A DNA stretch of 64,000 nucleotides from Carettochelys insculpta. Lineage: Eukaryota; Chordata; Testudines; Carettochelyidae. The notes beneath the pieces are model-generated. The model ran no database searches and was not told the DNA's origin. It saw only the letters and a list, made by a program, of their open reading frames with translations. Shown here piece by piece: positions 47,338 to 57,406 of this stretch. The translations under genes and the position numbers were made by a program. Each line of letters starts with the position of its first letter. Positions within the stretch are counted from its first letter, which is position 1. The DNA lies in NCBI RefSeq assembly GCF_033958435.1, contig NC_134137.1:249038501-249102500 (forward strand), written 5' to 3'.

Positions 47338-49491
47338 ATGGATTCCTTGGGGTTTAAGACGTGTGAGTCATGCCACAAGGCTATGCCGGCCTCTGATGGG
47401 CATAGTAAGTGCATTCGTTGCCTGGGGGAGTCCCATGTTACCCAGAAGTGTTTGCACTGCGCTAAGCTTACAGCCAGGGCCAGGAAGGACAGAGAAATGA
47501 CGCTCAAAATGATCTTGTTTGATAGGCCCTCCAGTCTGAGCCGCCGGAGAAGCCTCACACAGACGGGCCCTCTGGGTCACATAAAAGAAAGGTAGCGTCT
47601 TTGACCCCCTCTGTGCAAAAGAAGAAGAAACTCTCCCCGGCTCAATCCTTGCCGGCGGTTCCAGCGAGGAGGACGAGCGGAACGCAAAGGCCTCAGCCAC
47701 GGGCTGATGAAAGCATCAGCGCAGTCGCGCACGTGGCCAGCGCCGGGCCTCCGACTATGCAACAGTCAGCACAGAGGGCGCCGCAGGGGCACCCAGCACG
47801 GGGGCCCATTGGTGCCAGAGGAAGCTACCTGCGTGGCACCGCTTATGACGGTGCGAAGCGCGGCGCCGACAGCGGGGCAAACATCCCCGGCACAGGAGAG
47901 GGCGGTGCCCACCCTGCAGGGGTGGGGGAAAGCTAGAGCCAAAACCCAGCACCTCAGTCCATCTCCAGACAGGGCTGCGATGCCCTTATCACCCAGCCCG
48001 CCACCGCAGCCCCCCCCCCCGGAAATACACACACTGCGTCACCGGGACGCAACTCCACCGGCCTATTCCGGACCTCCCTCTCCGTTCGTCCAACCACCTT
48101 CGCCAGGGCTCAGGCCACCTTCACCCTTTTTGGGCATGGATCCCTATGAGTACTATCACAAACCAGCTTCACCATTATCAATGTCGTCACGGAGATCCCG
48201 CTCTCCCAGACATCATGGGTACACTCTCCGATCGTGGTCCAGGTCTCCATCACCGGGTCCTTGTCCATGTTATGTCCGTCCTCATCATACTGAACACCGA
48301 CATCGGAGGTCTAAATCCAGGGGCAGATCCCCTCCCACTCCGGGAGAGGAATGCAGCTGTCCCACTGTCCCAGGGGGAATTAGGTCCAGAGTTCCAAGAC
48401 TTTACAGCCCACGAGGGAGCAAGCATACCAGCAAACTGGGGAGCCAGAGGACTTAGGGGAGGTTTATCCCAGCGGTTCCTCCTCATCCTCCCCAGATGAG
48501 GCAATTGTCCCCAGGGATGTCTCCCCTCCGGATGACCTTAAACAATTCCAAGAGCTGTTCAAAAGAGTAGCATACATGCAGGACATTCAAATAGCAGAGG
48601 TACAGGAGAAGCATCAAACTCCTGAAAAATTTGAGACCCCCAGCTTCATCTAAAATTGCTATCCCACTGGACGAAGCCATTATGGAGTCAGCCACTAACA
48701 TATGGCAGACTCCAGCCTCTATTCCGCCTACGAACAAAAGGGCAGATAAGAAATACTTCGTCCCAGCCAAGGGCATGGAATTCCTGTTTAGCCACCCACA
48801 ACCCAATTCTTTGGTGGTCGAATTGTCCCAGCAGAGGTCGAAGACATCTCAGTACAAATCAGGGGAGTCGGATAAAGATGCTAAGAAATTAGAGCTGTTC
48901 GGCAGGAAGGTCTACTCCTCCTCTACCCTATTATTGAGAATGGCAAACTACGTGGCACATTTATCAAACCATAACTTTGACAATTACTCTAGACTCACCT
49001 CTCTCATGGATTCCCTTCCGGAGGACAAGAAGCCAGTGTTAAAGGTAATCGTCCAGGAGGGCTATGTGGCCTCGCGAACGGGAGTTCAGATTGCCCTGGA
49101 CGTGGCGGACACAGCGGCACGCTCAACAGCTGCAGCAGTGGTAATGCGTAAGGAATCCTGGCTCCAGACGTCTGGTATCCCCAGAGATCTACAGGCGAAG
49201 ATCGTGGATCTTCCCTTTGACAAGCAAAAGCTGTTTGCGGAATCAACCGACTCGGTCCTCCACTCTAGCAAAGATTCGAGGGCCACACTTAAGACCTTGG
49301 GTATCTACACTCCTCCATACAAGAAAAAGAAATTCTATCCTCAGCAAAGGCGCTACGCTTACCAACCACAGCGCACACAATATCAGCGAGGCTATGACCA
49401 AGGACACCAGCAGCAGCAGTACAGGGCCCCTAGGCGACGTTCTCAACAAAGTCGTACAACCTCGGGACAAGCCCAGAGGCAGCAAGTTTGA
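47338..49491 (+). pseudogene. DIRS gag-like ORF1 (broken)
   Basis: ATG at 47338. The N-terminal ~45 residues hold a cysteine/histidine cluster (CESCHKAMPASDGHSKC, then CLGESH and KCLHC) typical of DIRS Gag. A Pro/Ser/Arg-rich middle follows (about 47900-48450), then a helical part (DDLKQFQELFKRVAYMQ near 48531) and a conserved C-terminal block (48631-49491) ending in a Gln/Arg/Tyr-rich basic tail. At least three shifts are seen: near 47590, near 48450 and near 48640. The role in the family is to package the RNA. An A run of about 20 lies in the leader (47158-47177). Confidence 0.8.
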
Positions 49492-49689
49492 CGGGTATGT
49501 CGAGGACTGCACTATCAATACCATCGCTCAATGCCACTCTCACCTCATGTTCCATCATCACCTCAGACAATTCCATTCCCAATGGCAAAAGATTACAACA
49601 GACAAATGGGTGCTGGAAATTATAGCCACGGGTTTACACGATCCCCTTCCAGTCACTACCACCGACGAAACCTCCCACCTGGCCTCCTC

Positions 49690-50285
49690 TCAGGGACCCT
49701 TCTCACGAGGCGAGGCTGAAGCAGGAGGTAGATCACCTCATGTTCATAGGGGTGGTGGAAAGAGTGCCAGAACAATTCCAAGGGAAAGGTTTTTACTCAC
49801 GCTACTTCCTAACAGAGAAGAAAACAGGAGGCTGGAGGCCGATTTTGGACCTACGGGGCCTCAACCGATATCTGCGCAAGCAGCGCTTCCGGATGATTAC
49901 AGTTGCCTCCATACTTATGGCACTGGACGATGGAGACTGGTTTGCAGCCTTCGACTTACAAGACACTTACTTTCATATAACAATCCACCCGACACACAGA
50001 CGCTTCCTCCGTTTCACGGTCGGCGAGGAACATTTCCAAAACAGGGTTCTTCTGTTCGGCCTATCCTCGGCACCCAGAGTCTTTACCAAAACCCTGGCAG
50101 TGGTATCAGCTTACCTGCACAGGCAGGGCATGTTTATCTTTCCATATCTGGACGACTGCCTACTGAAGGGGGCTTCAAAGGCAGAGGTCCTACGCATGAT
50201 ACGCGTCACCGTGAACATGTTTACTTCGCTGGGCCTAGTTATCAACCTTGCAAAGTCAAAAACCGAACCCACGCAAGATAGAGTT
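49690..50285 (+). pseudogene. DIRS reverse transcriptase domain
   Basis: One open frame (49740 onward) covers the whole catalytic core: TGGWRPILDLRGLN, motif A FAAFDLQDTYFHI (first Asp), the LLFGLSSAPRVFTK block, and motif C FPYLDDCLL with both aspartates. The core is thus intact in one frame. The frame upstream contains a stop near 49620, and the reading passes into another frame near 50280. Confidence 0.88.
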
Positions 50286-50940
50286 CATAGCAGCGTGCGT
50301 AAACTCTCTCGCATCAAGAGCGTACCTGCCCAACGCCCCCTTCCGCACCATCAAATCCTTGGTGCAAGTCATGATGTACAGCCCCGCGGTGCTGGTCCTA
50401 ATGTGCCTGCAACTGTTGGGGCACATGGCAGCCGCCACGTTTGTGGTACAGAATGCCAAGTTACACATGCAAAGCCTGCAGCATTGGCTGGCGAGTGTTT
50501 CCAAATCGGCATCCCATACCATCCACAGGGTAGTATCGCCCACGACGGAGGTACGGAAGTCGCTAGCATGGTGGACAGATCCCAAGAACCTGCTAGTGGG
50601 AGTGCCCTTCCACCAACCACAAATTTCCATTTTTCTTACAACCGCCGCCTCCCACATAGGATGGGGAGCGCACATTGGCAGCAAGGTGACGCAAGGGCTA
50701 TGGTCCCCTGCGGAACAGACGTTGCACATAAATATACTGGAGCTCAGAGCAGTTTTCAATGCGTGCAGACATTTTCAGAAATACCTGCACGGCAAAGTAG
50801 TCGGGATCAATACCGACAATACCTCCACCATGTTCTACATCAATTGACAAGGAGGGGCACGGTCCCGTGCGCTATGCGCGGAAGCAGTCCGATTGTGGAA
50901 TTGGTGCATTGCCAACAACAATGTTGAAAGCCTCGTATTT
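50286..50940 (+). pseudogene. DIRS RNase H domain
   Basis: The frame ending at 50847 contains TTAASHIGWGAHIG, HINILELRAVFNAC and GINTDNTSTMFYIN: the blocks that hold the catalytic acidic residues. In the first block the Asp expected before A-S is Ala (GCC where GAC is expected). A TGA at 50845-50847 interrupts the protein just before a QGGARSRALCAEAVRLWNWC continuation in the same frame; CGA to TGA decay would explain it. Confidence 0.8.
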
Positions 50941-51427
50941 GCTGGGCGCCCACGTGAAGGCAGATCAACTGAGCAGGCGCTGTGCACTCATGCACGAATG
51001 GCAGATCCACTCCGACCTGCTACGACACATATTTCGTACCTGGGGGTTTCCCCAGGTCGATTTGTTTGCCCCCCAGCGCAACAAGAAGTGCCCTCAGTAC
51101 TGCTCCAGAGCAGGAATAGGGCGGGGGTCCCTGGGGGATGCCTTCTTCATCTCATGGAAGGGCCCTCTACTCTACGCGTTTCCCCTCACAACACTTATCC
51201 ACAAGGTTCTGCAGAAAGCTAGAAGGGAGAGAGCTCGCATGATACTCATAGTTCCAACTTGGGACCAACAACAGTGGTTTCCCTTGCTTCTGCGCATGTT
51301 GGATCGTCCACCACTCCCCCTACCGGTAGCGCCGGACTTACTCACGCAGGCTCAGGGGTCCATAGTGCACCCGCACCCTCAGGGACTACGCCTACAAGCA
51401 TGGTTAATCCATGGCTCAGCGCCTTAG
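50940..51427 (+). pseudogene. DIRS methyltransferase-like domain
   Basis: The frame 50867-51427 contains ADQLSRR, then WGFPQVDLFAPQRNKKCPQY, GDAFFISWKGPLLYAFPLTT and ILIVPTWDQQQWFPLL. In DIRS1-group elements the segment between RNase H and recombinase is related to phage N6-adenine DNA methyltransferases; the W-G-x-P-Q, N-x-K-C-P, and final pattern of hydrophobic residues then W fit that family. The D/N-P-P-Y catalytic box is not present in canonical form. The assignment comes from memory of the family. Confidence 0.6.
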
Positions 51428-52459
51428 AGAGCACGTGTACGGAGGGAGTAAGACAAGTCTTAGAGTGTAGCCGAAGGACCTCCACGAGGAGGACTTACGA
51501 ACAAAAATGGACATGCTTTGCCGCCTGGTGCTCTGCCAAACAGTTAGCTCCTCTTGATGTTCCTATAACTGTAATTCTAGACTACCTGCTGGACCTCAAA
51601 CGAGATGGGCTCTCTCTATCCTCGCTAAAGGTCCACCTCGCACCTATATCAGCTTTTTGGCACAAAGAGGAAGGGCCCACCGTATTCGCCCATCCTATCA
51701 TCACAAGGTTCTTGAAGGGGCTGGTAAACCTGTACCCTCCTTGAAAACCGCTACCACCGTCGTGGAGTTTTGGACTTGGTACTCCACACACTTTCGGGAC
51801 CACCCTTCGAACCATTAGCCACGGTACCCCTCTGACTACTTACCATGAAAATGACCTTCCCTCTTGCGATTACATCAGCCCACAGGGTGAGCGAGCTCAC
51901 AGCAGTGATGGCAACGCCGCCCTGCACAGTATTCTTAAAGCAGGTGGTGATCTTACGGTTACACGCAGCCTTCGTTCCGAAAGCTTCCTCGGAGTTCCAC
52001 ATTAACGAACCAATAGTATTACCCTTGTTTTACCCGAAGCCTCACAGCTCCAGCAAGGAGGCGTGCCTGCATCTCCTAGATGTGAGGAGGGCTTTGGCCT
52101 TTTACATAGACAGAACTAAGTCCTTCCAGAAAACGGACAGGCTTCTGGTATGTCTCGCTCCCAGGTTGAAAGGGGAAGGCCACTCTTCCCAGAGAATTTC
52201 AAAGCACATTGTGTCCTGTATAAAACTGTGCTACGAGCTTCGAAAGACCCTGTTGCTAGCCCCGCCTAGGGCTCACTCCACCGGAGTGGTGGCAGCATCA
52301 ACGGCCTTCTTCAAGGGAATCGCATTGAAAGACATTTGTAGAGCGGCGACTTGGTCATCCTACGACACCTTCACCAAGCATTATGCCTTGCATCGGGTGT
52401 TCGATGAGGATACCCGTCTGTCGACAGCAGTCCTCTTGGGGGGGGCAAGCTGCACATGA
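51402..52459 (+). pseudogene. DIRS tyrosine recombinase (broken)
   Basis: The N-terminal core-binding part (51402-51744) reads STRRTYEQKWTCFAAWC and LSLSSLKVHLAPISAFW; it stops at 51742-51744. The catalytic part resumes at 51845-52459 with ITSAHRVSEL (box I Arg), RAHSTGVVAAST where the His-x-x-Arg motif has Gly in place of Arg, and RAATWSSYDTFTKHYALHR, whose KHY tyrosine is the likely nucleophile. In the family this enzyme inserts the circular DNA copy without making target duplications. Two or more lesions and the lost Arg show it is inactive. Confidence 0.85.
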
Positions 52460-52501
52460 ATCGAGTACCCACCTCCTTACTTGGGGTTACTGCTGGGTAG
52501 T

Positions 52502-52606
52502 CACCTACTGTGGAGCACCCATGGGGACCACTCGAAGAAGAAAGAGAAGTTACTCACTTGTAGTAATGATGGTTCTTCAAGATGTGTCCCCGTGGGTGCT
52601 CCACTA
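52502..52606. repeat. Internal complementary region of DIRS C
   Basis: The left half (52502-52543) is the reverse complement of the left terminus 46877-46916 with a few changes. The right half (about 52547-52606) is the reverse complement of the right terminus about 52805-52866, including the extension beyond the terminal repeat (CAAGTGAGTAACTT). The join at about 52543-52547 reproduces the end-to-end junction of a circular copy. Confidence 0.9.
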
Positions 52607-52661
52607 CCCACCCATCCTCCCCGCTTCGGATCTCTGTCCGGTGTTTTTCAGGAGCATCCAC

Positions 52662-52866
52662 GGTGGTTGGTCAAGTAACTGGCGGGGACCAGATCGCACA
52701 CATGACCGAGGGCACAAAAGGGAGAGGTGCGCATCGGCGCATGCGCAATCCAGTGGAAACTGCTAGAAGAATTCCAATCTGCGGCGCCGGGCAAGCCCGA
52801 CACCTACTGTGGAGCACCCATGGGGACACGTCTCGAAGAACCATCGTTACGACAAGTGAGTAACTT
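52662..52866 (-). repeat. Right inverted terminal repeat of DIRS C plus extension
   Basis: 52662-52840 is the inverted copy of 46877-47055; 52841-52866 is the extra end sequence found only on this side and matched in the internal complementary region. The 27 bases at 52801-52827 also occur identically in direct orientation at 52502-52528. Confidence 0.9.
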
Positions 52867-53065
52867 TGTCTTTCATAGTGTTACCACAACAGTACTAAAA
52901 TCATCTGAATAATGCATATTTTGCAGTTATCACAAATCACATTTTCTCATTTCCGGCACAAGGGATCATCAAGGTGGATCCACCTCTTCCCAGCTGTAAC
53001 TAAAATGATCTCCTTCACACCTGCCTAGAGCCCATATAATGGAAACACCAAGCTACATCTCTTTA

Positions 53066-53523
53066 AGGACAGGTCCACGCTTACTAAAAACTTCAAAATG
53101 GCCACACCAATGGCCAAGTCGAAGAATATTAATGAGGTGCTGAAATGAATATTCAGTGCCTCATTAGCATGCCACTGGCTGCAGTAAAGTGCCATGGTTA
53201 GCTCCTGCGGAGCTTGTCAAACACCAGGCTCCTTTTAGAAAGGACCCCACCAACATCAAAATCCCCTTATTCCTATAGTTCATATTTAGGTAATTCCTAT
53301 AAGCTCATAGGAATAAGGGGATTTTGATGTTGGTGGGGTCCTTTCTAAAAGGACCCTGGGGTAGACAAGCCGCACGGGAGCGAACTATGGCACTTTTGAA
53401 GTGCTGTGGCTGGTGGCATGCTAATGAGATGCCGAATATGCATTTTAGTGCCTCATTAGTATTCTTCGATTTGGCTATTAGCATGGCCATTTCGAAGTTT
53501 TTAGTAACTTTAGACATAGCTCC
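53066..53523. repeat. Foldback MITE with a perfect 47-bp inner hairpin
   Basis: The two ~215-bp arms are inverted copies (for example CTAAAAACTTCAAAATGGCC near 53081 and GGCCATTTCGAAGTTTTTAG near 53485). The innermost 47 bases, 53230-53276 and 53307-53353, are exact reverse complements around a 30-base loop. No coding capacity. Confidence 0.85.
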
Positions 53524-53918
53524 AAAAGGGAAACTCCTTTTGTTCTAACAAATCAAGACATGTATATGCATCAAGCTGAAGTATTGCACTTTATAGTTAG
53601 AAAAGAATGTGCTATGTTTATGCATGTAACAATTACCTATATGTTAAATTTAATCATACAAAGCTTAGGCATCCTTAATAACAACTGTCAATGTCAACTA
53701 TGAAATTTAAAGAGGTGGGTGTCTAGGACCTGTAAGTTTCTTCCTATCATCAGATCTTCCTTATGCCTTCTTCTCTCCCAGATTCCCAAGTAGATGGTAG
53801 GATAGCTTTCATGAAGGTTGGAAGGTGGGTATCAAGCAGAAGCAAACTGCTTCTGCAGAGTCTCCATTGGAGTTATAGAAGGCTCCACCTGAGCCTGCTC
53901 TGTTTATCATCTTCATCT

Positions 53919-54385
53919 AGTGATGTAAAATCCCCTGTAATCGGTTAACTGCCCCCCACCACTCGCCAGGGATCAGGGCTGCTCTGGTCCCACTGGAGCA
54001 TCTCTGCCCCCAGCACTGCTGGGGGTGGGGGGAGTTCAACAAAGCTGGATCAGCCCCTGTCTGCTGCAGCCCAGGACAGGAACACAGTGAGCAGGGACAC
54101 TCTGGCCCAGCCAGACCAGCCCCTGTCGCTGGCAGCCCCAGGCGGGGTCACTCCAGCCAGGCCAAAGCAGCCCTGGTCTCAGCATGATGCAGGTAGGTGC
54201 ATTCCAGCCCATCCTCAACAGTCCCTATCCGTGATGGAAGGGAGGTGGGGATGGGAGGGAGCTGCCTCCCCCCACACCCTGAGGTCACTGCAGACAGCAC
54301 TATTCCACCTTAGCTGGAGTGTTCCTGCACATAGCAGCCCTGGTTAACTGTAACTGTAAGCCTCACCTTATACGTAGGGCCCTGC
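53919..54385. repeat. GGTTAAC-end repeat
   Basis: Left end TAGTGATGTAAAATCCCCTG leads to ATCGGTTAACTG; right end GGTTAACTGTAACTGTAAGC then CTCACCTTATACGT. The same ends occur at 57744-58012. The interior is GC-rich and unrelated between the two. Confidence 0.55.
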
Positions 54386-54960
54386 CAAATTCACAGTCCA
54401 TTTTGTTAAATTTCATGACCAGTGGATTTCAAATGTAAATGTCTGAAAACATGAAATTAACTTTGAAATGTTGCATTGTTGTAACCCTGACGGTCCTGAA
54501 CCAAAAGGCAGTCAACTTGCAGAAGAGTGGCAAGGGTAGTGTAGAGGGGTCAGGAGAGTGCAAATTTACTTGTCCTGCAATTGGCAGTGCTACTTCATAG
54601 CTGACCAGACAGCCAGGAAAGCTGCTAGCTGGGCACTCACCTCTAAAGCCACTGACAGCAGCAGTGCAGGAGTGAGAGTGGGAGGTTACCATTTTTCTGT
54701 TTTTTCCAGTAGCCTCATTGCAAGGGAAAGCAATGGCTGGAGCTGGCAGAGGTTTCTTGGAGATAGGTCTGACCTGTTCTGGGAGCAGCCCCTGCAAGGG
54801 AAGAAGTATCATCCCTCCCCATCCCTGGCCAGGACTAGCAGTTGAATCCTTGCAGTGGGTAGGGAGCCCACAGCTGGCTGCCCAATTCCTGGGAGACACA
54901 AAAAAAAAAAAAAAAAAATTCAGCCTGTAATGCATTTTTCACAGCTGTGAAGTTGGTAAG
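54376..54960. repeat. Probable interspersed repeat (AGGGCCCTGCCAAATTCA start)
   Basis: AGGGCCCTGCCAAATTCACA followed by TTTCATGACCAGTGGATTTC resembles a widespread vertebrate DNA-transposon-like repeat I recall. It includes an A run at 54899-54918. The long - strand frame (54429-54935) spans it and is not a gene. Confidence 0.4.
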
Positions 54961-56429
54961 GCCAGGTCTGTAACTTTTTTTTTAAAGCAAAAACAATATC
55001 CCATTACAAAAGTTCAGCTTAAAATTCCCAACCAGCTTTTTTGCTAAAATTAAATGAAAAGGGGCAGGGAAAGAAAACAGTCCTGGGAGTTCCTTGTTAA
55101 GAACAATAAAAGTCCATTACAAATTTCTATTTTCAGGTGCTTATAAATATTTGGAAGTACTTTTGCAACCCTAACTCAAACAGAATATTGTTAACGAAAG
55201 GACCCTGTATGCCAGTAAAATAATGTTCAGGCTCCAAAGTAATCTTGATAATTATTTCTATTCTTTGATTCAGATTTTCTCAACAGCAAGGTTTTTAGAC
55301 CATGCATATCACTGAGTACTCTGTTCTCTCACCATTTAACTCCGTATTCCTCTTTACTTTCCTTCATTCTGTTTGAATTCATTTCCTTACAGGCATGTAT
55401 TCTGATACAAGTTCAAGAATATTACAGAACAGAGTGAAAATTAAAATATTAACTCCTTTTCCAGTTACTGCTGGCCCAGGGTTGCAAACCAGGTACAGGA
55501 GCAACACATGTACTAGACTGATGCTGTGAACGAATGCTGGGCTGATGAGCAAACTTCTTCAAATGTCAATTACCCACCCAGTCATTAATTTGAGGCAGGA
55601 GACTTCCATTTGGGATTTATTTAAAATTTCTTCTGGTGCAATGTAGCTTTTGCTTCTTACAGTAGAAGCTAAAATTTGAAATCTTGCATTAGGGTTTCAA
55701 TGCATGCAAGAACCATTTCAGTTGTTTCTTACTGAAGCCCCTTTATTGAGATCCCTCCTCCTGTGTCCTGTACCTTCCTGTCCATCATGCCTGGGCCAGC
55801 CTTACAGATGTTTCACTTGCTAATGCTACATTAGGGGGCAGCTCAAAAATAGCACTCTTCACAGCTCATGGTTGCTTCATTCCTTCCAGACAACTCCAGC
55901 CACTCATTCCCACTTGCATCTGCCTCCCACACAACCTTAGTATTATCTCCTTTCTTAACAGAATTAGATTTTTTCCACACTGCCACTTGCTGGCTGAGAC
56001 CTTTTCAATTGAGTCATCTGAGGAAGTCGATTTTACCCAGAAAAACACTGTATGCTCTAGTAAATGTGTTAATCTCCAAGGTACCACTGGACTCATTATT
56101 TGTGAGTCATGAGAGCTTAGTTTTGGCAGAATTAAATCGTTAAAATAATTATCAATTTGAATTTTCATAGTAGGATTAAATCATGGGGGAGAAATACATA
56201 AATAGCCTTAAAACACAGCCTAATACAATCTCAAGCAGCATTTTTGGTCTATCCGTAAATTTTGATTAGTGTTGATGAAAATATTTCCTATTGTTGATGT
56301 GTGTATGTGAGGACAGGGGTATTATTTACTAACACATCTATTTTCTTCCCATAGGGTAAACAACAGCCGTGGGATGAATTCCTGCAGGTTTAGTCATACC
56401 ACATGACTAATACCTGACGATTCCAGGCC
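54961..56429. other. Intergenic, nothing recognised
   Basis: AT-rich sequence before the CpG island. No exon, RNA gene or repeat end identified. Confidence 0.4.
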
Positions 56430-57200
56430 ACGGTGGAGGCTTGGCAGCCCTTACCTTCCAAGCCCCTCAAGTTAGCGACAAGCCCCCGCCGACAGGAGGG
56501 CTGCCAGTCTGGCTACACCGCAGCGCGAAGCTCTCCTTGCAGTAGGCGCGTCCGGCTGAGGCGACGAGCGCGGTACAGCCTGGAGCTAGGGAAACCGAGC
56601 AGCCCCAAACGAAGCGGCTTGCGGGGGCGGGGTGGCTCCTGACTCCCGGGCTCTAGTCACGTTTGGATTGAGCTGGGCCGGGCCGGGCTCTACGAGCACA
56701 AAGCGAAGGCGCGCGGGGTCGCGGCGCAGGAAGGGCTGTACCGCGTCGGCAAACACGCCGCACCAGGCATCAGTCAGGACGTGGCGCGGTTGCTCCGGCG
56801 GCCTCCGCCCCCAGCTATTGGGACTCCGCCCGAGGCTGTTCTCTCCCTCCGCCCTTGCCGGGCAGTTCCCCAGGCTTAGGGGGAGGTTCTTTTTCCCCCC
56901 GGCCCCGCCGTCTCTGCTGGGGCCTGAAGCCCGCTCCCTGGGAGGCAACGGACCGAAGCGACGGTTGGGGGTTTGGAACGCGAGGAACTGAGCGCGCGAG
57001 CACCGTCCCCCACCGCACAGCCTGTGCACGGCAGCTGCTCGCGCCTAGCCCCGCCCTTCGTGCTCGCACAGGCCCCGCCCCTCGCGGGCGGACCAGCTCT
57101 GCACCCGCCCTACGTCCCTTCGTGCTGCGTGTGCGCGGCCAGCCGGCTCTGTTGCTCTCCCGGTCGGTGCCCGCTGGCCAGAGGGGCTCCCCGCGTCGCC

Positions 57201-57269
57201 ATGTGCGAGCCCCGCAAGCAGGACATCGTCGCCATCTTCAAGCGGCTCCGCGCCGTCCCCACCAACAAG
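57201..57269 (+). CDS. ARFGAP3: ARFGAP3 first coding exon (N-terminus only)
   Basis: ATG at 57201 in the context CGTCGCCATGT, 23 codons, then donor GTAAGG at 57270. The peptide MCEPRKQDIVAIFKRLRAVP then TNK matches the start of ARFGAP3 (human, from memory, [20 protein letters not shown] then TNK). The next exon should open the C4 zinc-finger ArfGAP domain (V-C-F-D-C) and was not found before 64000. ARFGAP3 stimulates GTP hydrolysis on Arf1 and helps uncoat COPI vesicles at the Golgi. ARFGAP2 starts similarly, but the position after PACSIN2 decides for ARFGAP3. Confidence 0.93.
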
Positions 57270-57396
57270 GTAAGGGGGCAGCTGCTGAGCTGGCGCTGGC
57301 GCTGGGAGGGGCGGGAGGAGCTGAACTTTGTTAGTGACACGTCGCACTCTTAGGCGCGGGCCGGGGCGGTGCCAGCGGGTATCTTCTCCCTCCGTG

Positions 57397-57406
57397 ATTG
57401 GCCAAT
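57397..57406. promoter_or_regulatory. Palindromic CCAAT box (ATTGGCCAAT)
   Basis: A perfect 10-base palindrome made of two overlapping CCAAT cores, inside the CpG island 128 bases after the first-exon donor. NF-Y binds CCAAT. Whether it serves this promoter is inferred. Confidence 0.4.

Larger units (their letters stand above)
46877..52866 (+). mobile_element. DIRS-type retrotransposon C, full length (~6.0 kb), pseudogenised
   Basis: All the marks of a DIRS1-group element are present: ~180-bp inverted terminal repeats (46877-47055 and 52662-52866), an internal complementary region (52502-52606), and in order gag, reverse transcriptase, RNase H, methyltransferase-like and tyrosine recombinase coding segments on the + strand. 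There are no LTRs, integrase or protease. Coding is broken by several frameshifts and stops, so it is not autonomous, but similarity to intact family members is still obvious over its whole length, making it the youngest-looking large repeat here. It sits 6.3 kb after the PACSIN2 poly(A) signal and 4.3 kb before the ARFGAP3 start codon. Confidence 0.93.

Noticed and set aside
46877..52866. Reading the DIRS region as an endogenous retrovirus
   Set aside because: No LTRs, protease, integrase or envelope; inverted repeats and a tyrosine recombinase show a DIRS element.
54429..54935. 168-codon - strand frame
   Set aside because: Runs through an A/T homopolymer and a repeat-like segment; the product is low in recognisable structure.
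56586..57353. Several other long frames on both strands in the CpG island
   Set aside because: Same compositional cause. Only the 69-bp frame at 57201 matches a known protein and ends at a proper donor.
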